DNA from: Spirochaetota bacterium
Lineage (GTDB): Bacteria; Spirochaetota; Spirochaetia; Treponematales; Rectinemataceae
Direction: 5' to 3'
Assembly: GCA_029265615.1 (NCBI GenBank)
Contig: JAJUIB010000014.1
Coordinates: forward strand, 17,007 to 81,006
DNA: 64,000 bases
The notes beneath the pieces were generated by a model. It was not told where the DNA came from. It made no database searches and saw only the letters and a list, made by a program, of their open reading frames with translations. A program made the translations under genes and the position numbers. Positions 1 to 7,680 of this stretch are shown piece after piece. Within the stretch, counting starts at the first letter, position 1. Every line of letters starts with the position of its first letter.

Positions 1-1
1 C

Positions 2-604
2 GCCGCCTTCGTCGCGGCCGCGGGTCTCGACGCCACCCAGGTCTCGGTGGTGTCGCCCACCGTCATCATCGGCCTAATCGCGGGCGCAATGATCCCCTTC
101 CTCTTTTCGGCGCTCGCAATGGATGCAATCGGCGTCTCCGCCTTCGCAATGATCGAAGAGGTGCGCAGGCAGTTCCGCGAGCGCCCCGGCATCCTCGCCG
201 AGACCGACACGCCCGACTATGCCGCATGCGTCGACATCTCGACCCGATCGGCCCTGAGGCGCATGATCCTTCCCGGCCTTATTGCGATCGCCTCGCCGGT
301 CGCGATCGGCCTTGCAGGGGGGCCGGGTATGCTCGCCGGCCTCCTTGCAGGGGCCACAGCCTCGGGCGTCGTCCTTGCCATTTTTATGGCGAACGCAGGA
401 GGCGCCTGGGACAACGCGAAAAAGCTCATCGAGTCGCGCGACGTCGAGGGCAAGGGCTCCGAGTCGCACATGGCCGCGGTGGTTGGCGACACGGTGGGCG
501 ATCCCTTTAAGGACACCGCTGGACCCGCGATCAACATTCTCATTAAGCTTATGGCCATAATATCCCTCGTGATGGCGCCCCTCCTTGCGGGGCTCTGGAG
601 GTGA
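2..604 (+). CDS. hppA: Membrane-bound pyrophosphatase, C-terminal part (5' end outside window)
   Basis: This is the last ~200 residues of a cation-pumping membrane pyrophosphatase, which couples PPi hydrolysis to H+ or Na+ export. The frame is open from base 2 with no start, so the gene enters from the left. Family hallmarks are visible: the GGAWDNAKK segment and the [15 protein letters not shown] segment that forms part of the PPi/Mg site, plus hydrophobic helices before and after. The GNT-[AK] motif that separates K+-dependent from K+-independent enzymes lies upstream, so the ion type cannot be told here. The TGA stop overlaps the GGAGG that serves the next gene. Confidence 0.96.
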   Translation, partial: AAFVAAAGLDATQVSVVSPTVIIGLIAGAMIPFLFSALAMDAIGVSAFAMIEEVRRQFRERPGILAETDTPDYAACVDISTRSALRRMILPGLIAIASPVAIGLAGGPGMLAGLLAGATASGVVLAIFMANAGGAWDNAKKLIESRDVEGKGSESHMAAVVGDTVGDPFKDTAGPAINILIKLMAIISLVMAPLLAGLWR

Positions 605-606
605 AT

Positions 607-1392
607 GTGAAACACGACCGGCACCTGTACCTGATTTTGCACCCGAACCACTCGCTCATCGCATCACAGCTTGAGCCCGCGGACTTCATCAAGCACTATG
701 TCCAGGGTTCGACACGCTACTTCGAGGGCAGGCTCATCTTCGTAGAGCTCAATTCCGACTTCCGCGACCCGTACTTCGATATCGACGGCGCCTATGCGGG
801 GCTCGTCCCGCACGAGGACGGCCGCCCCAAGGCGACAAAGTTCATCAAGAGCTACCGCGTCCTCGAAAACGTCGACTTCGACGCCCTCGGCAAGCTCTAT
901 GTTTGCAATTCGGTGGGCGACTTCGTCGTCCTTGAGTCTGCGGACTACGATCCGAAGACGCGCGGGGACGAGATGCGCATCATCCTCGAGATCAACCCGG
1001 TGAAGTTCATCGTCCTCACGAAGTACAACTTCCTCGAGTTCTCCCGGTTTATCACCGATCCGCACAACGCGAAGGGCGCGCCCAAGATGTTCTACACGCA
1101 GCTTGAGTTCTCCGTGGACGACTTCATGAGCGAGTTCGAGGATAACCCCTTCATCCGCTGCTATGTGCCGGGCATCCACCCCGCGCGGCTCAGAAACGCC
1201 ATCCTCGAGGTGCGGAACACCCCTGGAAAGAGCGTAAAGGGTATTTCGCTCGACTGCCCGATCGACCGCATCTCCTACAAGCTCCTTCGCCATGGCTTTA
1301 TGTTCGCAAGCCAGGGGAAAAACAAGTTCTACCCCCTCCTCCCGCTCGAGGAAGTGGAACGGAGCTACTATAAGTTCTGGAAATCGATGTAG
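607..1392 (+). CDS. Conserved hypothetical protein, 261 aa
   Basis: I do not recognise a named family. The protein is soluble, with no signal peptide or membrane segment, and is rich in aromatic and acidic residues; its even texture suggests a folded cytoplasmic protein. A GTG at 601 would overlap the hppA stop, but GGAGG at 597-601 lies 5 bases before the GTG at 607, so I take 607 as start. Tight coupling to hppA suggests one transcript. A perfect hairpin follows directly. Function unknown. Confidence 0.8.
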   Translation: MKHDRHLYLILHPNHSLIASQLEPADFIKHYVQGSTRYFEGRLIFVELNSDFRDPYFDIDGAYAGLVPHEDGRPKATKFIKSYRVLENVDFDALGKLYVCNSVGDFVVLESADYDPKTRGDEMRIILEINPVKFIVLTKYNFLEFSRFITDPHNAKGAPKMFYTQLEFSVDDFMSEFEDNPFIRCYVPGIHPARLRNAILEVRNTPGKSVKGISLDCPIDRISYKLLRHGFMFASQGKNKFYPLLPLEEVERSYYKFWKSM

Positions 1393-1394
1393 CC

Positions 1395-1420
1395 CCCCAC
1401 AGGGCTAGGGCCCTGTGGGG
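1395..1420 (+). terminator. Hairpin after the hppA-linked hypothetical gene
   Basis: CCCCACAGGG pairs perfectly with CCCTGTGGGG around a six-base centre, starting two bases after the stop codon. No clear T-run follows, so termination may be weak. Confidence 0.5.
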
Positions 1421-1489
1421 CCTATTGCACACAAGGCCGGGGCGGGGGCCAGGAAGCCTTCGCCCCGCTTTCTCTTTGAGGAGGATACC

Positions 1490-1876
1490 ATGACGATTGC
1501 AGCCGTTTCGACCGCCGCCGCTCCCGCAGCCATCGGCCCCTATTCCCAGGCCATCCGCGCAGGCGGTCTTCTCTTCGTCTCCGGCCAGCTTGGCATCGAG
1601 CCAGCAACCGGCACGCTCGCCGAAGGCACCGCGGCGCAGGTGCGCCGTGCGATGGACAATCTTTCCGCCATCCTCGCCGCCGCGGGGCTCAGCCTCGACC
1701 GCGTGGTCAAAACCACGCTCTTTCTGACCGACCTTGGGGATTTTGCGACGGTGAACGAAATCTACGGCTCATATTTCAAAGGCGCCTTCCCCGCCCGTTC
1801 GACCATCCAGGTCGCGGCCCTGCCCAAGGGCGGAAGGTTCGAAATCGAGGCCGTTGCCACCTACCCGGAAGCCTAA
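1490..1876 (+). CDS. ridA: RidA (YjgF/YER057c/UK114) family enamine/imine deaminase
   Basis: 128 aa, the normal length of the family. RidA proteins hydrolyse reactive 2-aminoacrylate-type enamines/imines released by PLP enzymes to 2-ketoacids and ammonia, acting as cytoplasmic homotrimers. Seen here: AIGPYSQA near residues 14-21, FVSGQLG, and PARSTIQV containing the arginine that anchors the substrate carboxylate. The start is the ATG at 1490, with GAGGAGG about 5 bases upstream; an in-frame upstream extension has no RBS. The stop overlaps the 3' end of the convergent membrane-protein gene by four bases. Many PLP enzymes are encoded nearby (glyA, tnaA, kamA, kamDE), which fits a housekeeping detoxifying role. 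Confidence 0.93.
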   Translation: MTIAAVSTAAAPAAIGPYSQAIRAGGLLFVSGQLGIEPATGTLAEGTAAQVRRAMDNLSAILAAAGLSLDRVVKTTLFLTDLGDFATVNEIYGSYFKGAFPARSTIQVAALPKGGRFEIEAVATYPEA

Positions 1877-2790
1877 GGTCCGCGCGGCGCTCTTTCCGTC
1901 GTCGAGGCAGTGAGGACGAGGGCGCCCGCCCCCGCATCTTCGTCCGCGACAAAGGCAAAGACGATAGGCTCAAGGGGGGTGAGCGGCAGGGCCTCGCTCG
2001 CCTCGCGGCGCCTCACGGCGAACGGTCCCCGCGCTTCGCCGAGTGTGGCGGCCGGGAGGGCTGCGAGCCGGTCAAGAAGGCTTACGCGGGCGGGAAAGGT
2101 CGCGGCGATCGCGCCTTCCGGCCCTGCGATGCCGACCACGCGATAGCGGCGCGCGCCTGCGAGGAGCGCAAGGGGACCGCCGAGCTCAAGGCGCTCGACG
2201 ACGAGCGCGGCGCGCTCGAGGGGAAGCTCGAGCCTCTGGAGCGTGGGAACCGTGTCGCGCTCGTAGAGCTCAAGCTCGCCTAAAAAGCGCCCCTCCCCCA
2301 CTGTGTAGGGGAAAAGCCGCGCAACCGCGCAGGGCCCCGACAGCGGAAGCCACCCGGCAACGCCGGATGCGAGCGTAAAACAGGCTATAAGCGCGCAGGC
2401 GCAGAGTGGAATCCCCGCCGCGCGGGGCGCAAGGTCAGCGGCAAGGCCTACAAGCGCGGCAAAGCCCGCCCAATAGGGCAGAAGGCCATCCGCAAGGGCG
2501 GCTTTGGGCGCTAGTACGAGGAGCGCGGCGCCGGATGCAACCGCGCAGGCAAGAAAGCAGAGCGCAAGAGCGGAGGCCCGCGCCTCCGCCCTTGCACGAC
2601 GCAGGCGGGCGGCGCGGAACGAGCGGAGCACCTGCCCTAAGGCGGCGCCTAAAAAAAACGCGCCGATCGCCGTCCAGAGATAGGGATTTTCGAAGGCACG
2701 AGGCAGGTGCCGAAAGCCCGCCTCGCGCATGGCCGCGGCCGCTTCCGCGGCGGCGGATTTCGCCGCCGCCGCGAGCGGGCTAGAAGCCAT
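1873..2790 (-). CDS. Hypothetical membrane protein, 305 aa
   Basis: Function not recognised. The N-terminal ~170 residues contain about four hydrophobic helices (YLWTAIGAFFLGAALG, ALALCFLACAVASGAALLVL, LLPYWAGFAALVGLAADL, LCACALIACFTLASGVAGWL). A ~130-residue soluble C-terminal domain follows, rich in Leu, Glu and Arg. The ATG at 2790 lies inside the last codons of the upstream M32 peptidase gene (11-base overlap), so translation is probably coupled. The longer open frame upstream is only a shadow of the peptidase gene. The 3' end overlaps ridA by four bases in convergent orientation. Confidence 0.78.
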   Translation of the reverse strand: MASSPLAAAAKSAAAEAAAAMREAGFRHLPRAFENPYLWTAIGAFFLGAALGQVLRSFRAARLRRARAEARASALALCFLACAVASGAALLVLAPKAALADGLLPYWAGFAALVGLAADLAPRAAGIPLCACALIACFTLASGVAGWLPLSGPCAVARLFPYTVGEGRFLGELELYERDTVPTLQRLELPLERAALVVERLELGGPLALLAGARRYRVVGIAGPEGAIAATFPARVSLLDRLAALPAATLGEARGPFAVRRREASEALPLTPLEPIVFAFVADEDAGAGALVLTASTTERAPRGP

Positions 2791-4300
2791 ATACCTTCGA
2801 ATACTTGTCGGTGAGATACTCGATAAAATATCGCGCATCGAGCTTTTCGCCCGTGACACGCTCGACAAGCTCACCGGGAAGATAGGCGGCGCCCGGCTTG
2901 TGGATGTTTTCGCGCAGCCAGGAAAGAACGGGTGCGACATCGCCCGCTTCGATCTGCGCCTCGATTTCGGGCTTGTCCTTCCGCATCTTCGCCCAGAACT
3001 GCGCGGCGTACAGATTCCCGAGCGCATAGCTCGGGAAATAGCCGATAGCGCCCATCGACCAATGGATGTCCTGGAGGCAGCCCTTTGTATCGTTCGGCGG
3101 TTCAATGCCGAGGAGCTCCTTCGCCTTGGCGTTCCAGGCGGCAGGGAGGTCCTTGACCGCAAGGCGGCCGGCCATGAGCTCGGCCTCAAGCTCAAAGCGC
3201 AGGATGACGTGGATGCCATAGGTGACCTCGTCGGCCTCGGTGCGGATGAGCGAGGGCTCGACCTTGTTGATGGCGCGGACAAAGGCATCGACGGAGACCC
3301 CGTCGAGCGCCGGACCGGCGAGCGTTTTGAGCTTGGCAAAATTCGGCTTCCAGAAGGAAAGCGACCGTCCGATCGTATTTTCCCACAGCCGCGACTGGGA
3401 TTCGTGGATGGCCATGGACGAGGCCTCGGAGAGCTTTGTGCGGCGGAATTCAGGTGAAGGCGCGATGCCAAGCTCATAGAGGGCGTGTCCCGTCTCGTGG
3501 ATGGTCGAAAAGACGCTCGAGGTGAAAAGATGCTCGAGGTAGCGCGTCGTAATGCGCACATCGTCCGTGCCGAGGGTCGTTGTAAAGGGGTGTGCGGTGG
3601 TATCGAGACGGCCGCGGCCCTCGTCGTAGGCAAGAAGGTGCATGAGCCACTCGCTCATTTTCGCTTGGCGCTCCGCCTCAACTTTTCGCAAAAGGAAGGA
3701 GTCGTCCACCTGGGGGCGCGCGGTGATTTTGGCAAGAAGGGCGACAAGGTCCCGGCGGAGCGAAGCGAAGACGGCGGCGATGGACTCCTCGGTGCTGCCG
3801 GGCTCGTAGAGGTCGAGGAGCACATCGTAGGGCTTTTTCCCGGGGCCAAGATAGGCAGCCTTTCGTTTGTTGAGCTCGAGCATCTTTTCAAGGTGGGGTG
3901 CAAAGGCGGAAAAATCGTTCTTTTCGCGTGCCTCGGCCCAGGCGGCTTGGGAAAGGCTCGTCGCCCGCGCAAGCTCGGTGACGAGTTCGGCGGGGAGCCG
4001 GGTCGCCTGGTCATAGGCGCGCCGCATAGCACGGAGATAGGCCCGCTCCTCGGGCGCAAGCGATGGGTCGCCTTGTGGGCGCTCCGTCGTCGACCCGAGG
4101 GCCTCGAGAAGGCGACCGATCTCCGAATTCACGAGCTTCTCGTGGGAAATGCCTTCGAGAAGTGCAAGCTGTTCAGCCCGCTCCTCGATAGCCTTGGGCG
4201 GCATATATGTTTCCTGGTCCCAGCCGAGGACCGCCTGGATGTGGGCGACAAGCACCTGCTCCCGGTCAAGCGCCACAAGGCGTTCGAGTTCTGTACGCAT
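2780..4300 (-). CDS. Metallocarboxypeptidase, M32 (Taq) family
   Basis: 506 aa, the typical M32 length. These cytoplasmic zinc enzymes trim C-terminal residues from peptides. The catalytic HEXXH is seen as HETGH at residues 268-272, and the third zinc ligand is the Glu in HESQS at about residue 299. DLPAAWNAK and GCLQDIHWSMGAIGYFPSYALGNLYAAQ near the C-terminus are also family segments. The start at 4300 is set by AAGGAG eight bases upstream; a frame extending to 4333 lacks an RBS. It has its own promoter (4352-4380), is divergent from recG, and is coupled to the membrane protein downstream. Confidence 0.95.
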   Translation of the reverse strand: MRTELERLVALDREQVLVAHIQAVLGWDQETYMPPKAIEERAEQLALLEGISHEKLVNSEIGRLLEALGSTTERPQGDPSLAPEERAYLRAMRRAYDQATRLPAELVTELARATSLSQAAWAEAREKNDFSAFAPHLEKMLELNKRKAAYLGPGKKPYDVLLDLYEPGSTEESIAAVFASLRRDLVALLAKITARPQVDDSFLLRKVEAERQAKMSEWLMHLLAYDEGRGRLDTTAHPFTTTLGTDDVRITTRYLEHLFTSSVFSTIHETGHALYELGIAPSPEFRRTKLSEASSMAIHESQSRLWENTIGRSLSFWKPNFAKLKTLAGPALDGVSVDAFVRAINKVEPSLIRTEADEVTYGIHVILRFELEAELMAGRLAVKDLPAAWNAKAKELLGIEPPNDTKGCLQDIHWSMGAIGYFPSYALGNLYAAQFWAKMRKDKPEIEAQIEAGDVAPVLSWLRENIHKPGAAYLPGELVERVTGEKLDARYFIEYLTDKYSKVYGF

Positions 4301-4351
4301 GTTGAGTACTCCTTGTTCGAGGGCAGGCTGCAAGACCCCCGCCCTTGGGCC

Positions 4352-4380
4352 ATCCTAGCACCCCCTCCCCTCGGGGACAA
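4352..4380 (-). promoter_or_regulatory. Promoter of the M32 peptidase gene
   Basis: On the minus strand, TTGTCC and TAGGAT are separated by 17 bases, followed by a ~45-base leader containing the Shine-Dalgarno AAGGAG. Confidence 0.6.
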
Positions 4381-4461
4381 GGCGGAACTTTTGTCCTTAC
4401 TCGATTTGTCCCTTACGAGCCTTAACAGTCATCGATTAGGGACTTCGCGCAGGGAGGGCGT

Positions 4462-6573
4462 ATGTGGTATCGTCATCCCGTGTTCCTCCGCGAACTCAGC
4501 CACTCGGTAACCCAGCTCAAGGGTGCAGGCAGCCAGGTCGCGGGCAAACTCGCCCGGCTTGGCATTTTCTCTGTGGCCGACCTTCTCCTCCGCTACCCCC
4601 GCGACTACGACGACCGTTCGGCCTTTGTGCCGATTTCCGCCTATGCACGCGGAGCGCGGACCCACACGATCGCGCTCGTTTTGGGCCATGAATGGTTCGG
4701 CTATGGCCGCATGCGGACGCTCAAACTCCGCGTCCGCGACGAGAGCGCGGAGGCGGTGCTCATCTGCTTCAACCGCCCCTTTTTGGAAAAACAGCTTCCC
4801 GTAGGTGCACGCATCCTCCTTTCCGGAAAGTTCCAGCTCCGCTACGGCGAGATCCAGGCAAGCGCCTTCGAGGTTGAACTCCTAAATGAGGGCTCGCTCG
4901 AGCGCCCCGCTGCCCTTCTTGCGGGCATCCTGCCCGTCTACCCGCTGACTGACGGTCTCAAGCAGGGCACCCTGCGCAAGCTCGTGCGCGCGGCGCTCAC
5001 CGAGTACGGCGCGCACGTCGAGGACGAGCTCCCCTCCGCAATCATGGCGCGGCGCGACCTTCTACCTAAGTGCGAGGCTCTTTGCGAAATACACTTTCCG
5101 ACCAGCGCTGCACAGCTTACGAGCGCGCGCCGCAGCCTCGTCTACGAAGAGCTCTTTTACTTTCAACTCGCCGTGGCGCGCCGCGCCGCCCGCCGCCGCG
5201 AATCGCCCCGCCCTGCGCGCGCCTCTGCAGGGCTCTTGCGGCGCCGCCTCCTCGAGCGACTGCCCTACGCGCTCACGCCGGATCAGGAACGCTCGGTCGC
5301 CGAAATCGCCCAGGACATGGCGAGCCCCTATCCGATGGCTCGCCTTCTGCAGGGCGATGTCGGCTCGGGTAAGACGCTCGTCGCCCTTTTAGCCTGCCTT
5401 GATGCCATCGAATCGGGGGGACAGGCCGCGATCATGGCGCCGACGGAACTCCTTGCTCGCCAGCACGCAGGGGTCGCCGCGCGCCTCCTTGAACCCATCG
5501 GCATCCGCCTCGCCTTCCTCTCGGGCAATATCGAGGATGCGGCCCGCCCTCCCCTTCTCGCTGCCCTCAAGAAAGGCGAGGTGGATCTCGTCCTCGGCAC
5601 GCATGCGCTGTTCTCCGACGAGGTCGTCTATCGCGACCTCCGCCTCGCGGTGATCGATGAACAACACCGCTTTGGCGTGCTACAAAGGCTCGCGCTCGGC
5701 AGAAAGGGCCCGCCTCCCGACCTCCTCATGATGACGGCGACCCCCATTCCCCGCACGCTCGCGCTCACCGTCTACGGCGACCTTGCGCTGTCGGTCATCC
5801 GGACTCAGCCGCCGGGACGGAAGCCCATCATCACCCACCTTGCGCGCGACGACAACGCCGGTAAGGTGTACGCCTTTGTCCGCAGGCTCCTTGCAGAAGG
5901 GCGGCAGGCCTATTTCGTCTATCCCCTCATCGGCGAAGGCGAGAGTGAGCGCGCCGCGGAGCTCAAAAACGCTGAGGCGATGGCGAGGCGGCTCAAAGAT
6001 GAGGTATATCCCGACTATGCCGTGGGACTTGTCCACTCGCGGCTTAAGGACGAGGAGAAACGCCGCACGATGGATGCCTTTGTCCGCGGAGAGCTCAAGA
6101 TACTCGTCGCGACAAGCGTCATCGAGGTCGGCGTCGACGTGCCGAATGCAGCGGCGATGGTCGTGGAACACGCCGAACGCTTCGGCCTCGCGGCGCTCCA
6201 CCAGCTTCGCGGGCGCGTCGGCCGCGGCACCGAACAGTCCTACTGCTTTCTCGTCTATTCTGAAAAGGGGCTCACGGAGGACGGGAAGGCGCGGCTTAAG
6301 GCGATGCTCGAAACCGCAGACGGCTTCACCATAGCCGAGGAAGACCTCCGCATCCGCGGTCCGGGCGAGCTTGCGGGCACAAGCCAAGCGGGGGCGCTTA
6401 GGCTCACGATAGCCGATCCCGTCAGGGACCAGGCCATCCTCGAAAACGCGCGAGAGGATGCCTTTGCGCTCGTCACCGCCGATCCGAACCTGCTTGTCCC
6501 CGAGAACACCGTGATCCGCGAGGTGCTTGCCCGGGCAAAACCTTTCGGCGATGCGCCCGTCGGCCTAGGCTAA
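4462..6573 (+). CDS. recG: ATP-dependent DNA helicase RecG
   Basis: 703 aa, standard RecG size. RecG remodels stalled forks and Holliday junctions by driving branch migration. Domains in order: N-terminal wedge/OB domain (about 1-250), helicase domain 1 with Walker A GDVGSGKT (about 298-305) and the DEQHRFGV motif II (about 398-405), then domain 2 with SVIEVGVDVPNA and the QLRGRVGRG arginine-finger segment, ending in the RecG-specific RIRGPGELAGTSQAG region. The ATG at 4462 has GGGAGGG five bases upstream. It is divergent from the M32 peptidase and ends in a short GC hairpin facing the next convergent gene. Confidence 0.98.
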   Translation: MWYRHPVFLRELSHSVTQLKGAGSQVAGKLARLGIFSVADLLLRYPRDYDDRSAFVPISAYARGARTHTIALVLGHEWFGYGRMRTLKLRVRDESAEAVLICFNRPFLEKQLPVGARILLSGKFQLRYGEIQASAFEVELLNEGSLERPAALLAGILPVYPLTDGLKQGTLRKLVRAALTEYGAHVEDELPSAIMARRDLLPKCEALCEIHFPTSAAQLTSARRSLVYEELFYFQLAVARRAARRRESPRPARASAGLLRRRLLERLPYALTPDQERSVAEIAQDMASPYPMARLLQGDVGSGKTLVALLACLDAIESGGQAAIMAPTELLARQHAGVAARLLEPIGIRLAFLSGNIEDAARPPLLAALKKGEVDLVLGTHALFSDEVVYRDLRLAVIDEQHRFGVLQRLALGRKGPPPDLLMMTATPIPRTLALTVYGDLALSVIRTQPPGRKPIITHLARDDNAGKVYAFVRRLLAEGRQAYFVYPLIGEGESERAAELKNAEAMARRLKDEVYPDYAVGLVHSRLKDEEKRRTMDAFVRGELKILVATSVIEVGVDVPNAAAMVVEHAERFGLAALHQLRGRVGRGTEQSYCFLVYSEKGLTEDGKARLKAMLETADGFTIAEEDLRIRGPGELAGTSQAGALRLTIADPVRDQAILENAREDAFALVTADPNLLVPENTVIREVLARAKPFGDAPVGLG

Positions 6574-6596
6574 AGCCCCGGAACGAGGCCGGGGCT
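6574..6596 (+). terminator. Short GC hairpin between convergent genes
   Basis: AGCCCCGG pairs with CCGGGGCT around seven bases just after the recG stop. It has no T-run, so it may act as a convergent-gene end structure rather than a classical terminator. Confidence 0.4.
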
Positions 6597-6602
6597 CACG
6601 GC

Positions 6603-7550
6603 CTAAGAGCGCTTTGCGGAAGCCTTTTTGGCCGCCGCCTTTGAAGCCGCTACCGCCTTGACCGCCGTCTTTGGGGATACCTGCTTGGCTGGCTGAGTCG
6701 TGGCGGCAGGTTTGGCTTCGCCGCGTTTGGTTTTGGCGGCCTTTCCCTTGGCCGCGCCAGCGTCTTTCGCGGCGGGTTTCGTAGCCCCGCTTGTCTTTTT
6801 TGCGGCCTTGGTAGCCGTCGGCATTTTTGCCGCAGGCATTTTTGCCGCAGGTGCTTTTTTCGCTGGCACCTTCGCCGCTTGCGGCGTCGCCGCTGGCGGC
6901 GTCGCCGTTTGCGGCGTCGCCGTTTGCGGCGTTGTAGCTTTCTTCGGCTCGGCGGCCTTAGTAGAAGGCTTCGTAGAAGACTTAGCCATGGCTTTCGGCG
7001 CCGCAGTCCCGCGCGCCGGGCGCCCCTTGGCCGCCTGGGCGAGGGCCTCGACGGCCGCAGCGCCCCGCTTAAGGACAGACTCGGCCCGCATGAGGTAGTC
7101 GAGCACCTTGGCCCGACTCGCGCGTGCGCCAAGAAGCGACTCGACCTTTCGGCACTTCCGCCGCATGTACTGGATGGAAGGGATGCTCGCGTGGAAATGC
7201 TCCGCAAGCTGCCAGTCCTTCATCGCATAACGGCCGTTCTTGTCCTTGCCATTGAGCGACAGGAACTCATCGACCCGCTCGCGGGTCCAGGCAACCTCGA
7301 CGCCGCCTGAGTAGTCGTGGGCCGCAAGACGGCGGCGGGTGCGCTCGACGGAGCCCTCCATCTTCTTTTTGCGCCAGTAGGGGTGGCGGTTCCTTGCCCG
7401 GAGAATGTCCTCTTTCGTATAACCCGTCTTTTCCATCCAGAGCCGTGCAAGGCGCGCCTTTGCCGCAGGCGGGAGGCGGGACTTGAGAGAGGTCTCGATG
7501 TACGCGGTGGGATCGGCCGCGTTAAGGATGGTTTCTTCCGACTTGGTCAT
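6603..7550 (-). CDS. Histone-H1-like protein with Ala/Lys/Pro-rich tail, 315 aa
   Basis: Two parts are visible. Residues 1-170 form a basic, probably helical globular domain (with WMEKTGYTKEDILRARNRHPYWRKKK and SIQYMRRKCRKVE) that I cannot assign to a family. Residues ~170-315 are almost only Ala, Lys, Pro and Thr, with AAKMPAAKMP and TPQTATPQTA repeats, the composition of the eukaryotic linker-histone tail and of bacterial H1-like proteins (for example chlamydial HctB). DNA binding and nucoid compaction are therefore likely but inferred. No SD precedes the ATG; a good -10 box lies only six bases upstream, predicting a leaderless mRNA. The tail is encoded by 15-bp tandem repeats. Confidence 0.82.
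   Translation of the reverse strand: MTKSEETILNAADPTAYIETSLKSRLPPAAKARLARLWMEKTGYTKEDILRARNRHPYWRKKKMEGSVERTRRRLAAHDYSGGVEVAWTRERVDEFLSLNGKDKNGRYAMKDWQLAEHFHASIPSIQYMRRKCRKVESLLGARASRAKVLDYLMRAESVLKRGAAAVEALAQAAKGRPARGTAAPKAMAKSSTKPSTKAAEPKKATTPQTATPQTATPPAATPQAAKVPAKKAPAAKMPAAKMPTATKAAKKTSGATKPAAKDAGAAKGKAAKTKRGEAKPAATTQPAKQVSPKTAVKAVAASKAAAKKASAKRS
6822..6851. repeat. Two copies of a 15-bp tandem repeat in the H1-like tail
   Basis: The unit GCATTTTTGCCGCAG is present twice in tandem and encodes the AAKMP repeat on the minus strand. Confidence 0.75.
6873..6932. repeat. Four 15-bp tandem repeats in the H1-like tail
   Basis: Four in-phase copies of CGCCGYTKGCGGCGT-type units (the last two identical, CGCCGTTTGCGGCGT) encode TPQTA/TPPAA/TPQAA on the minus strand. 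Copy-number change would alter tail length without frameshift. Confidence 0.8.
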
Positions 7551-7556
7551 ACGACC

Positions 7557-7585
7557 ATTCTAATTCCCGCGGCTGTGCAATGCAA
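7557..7585 (-). promoter_or_regulatory. Leaderless promoter of the H1-like gene
   Basis: TTGCAT-N17-TAGAAT on the minus strand ends six bases before the ATG at 7550, placing the predicted transcription start at the ATG itself. Confidence 0.65.
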
Positions 7586-7604
7586 ATACCGCGCGCAAAT
7601 TCCC

Positions 7605-7623
7605 GCATGCGCTTTACGCATGC
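7605..7623. other. Perfect short inverted repeat
   Basis: GCATGCG pairs with CGCATGC around five bases, between the end of the methyltransferase gene and the promoter of the H1-like gene. It could be a weak terminator or an operator. Confidence 0.35.
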
Positions 7624-7680
7624 ATGGCGCGGACCACCACGGAGCGCGGCGCGCGGGGCCGGTCCGCTTTGGCGCGAAGG

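Noticed and set aside
1873..3633. 586-codon frame antisense to other frames of the M32 gene
   Set aside because: Only the part from 2790 down is protein-like with membrane helices; the rest is an out-of-frame reading of the peptidase gene.
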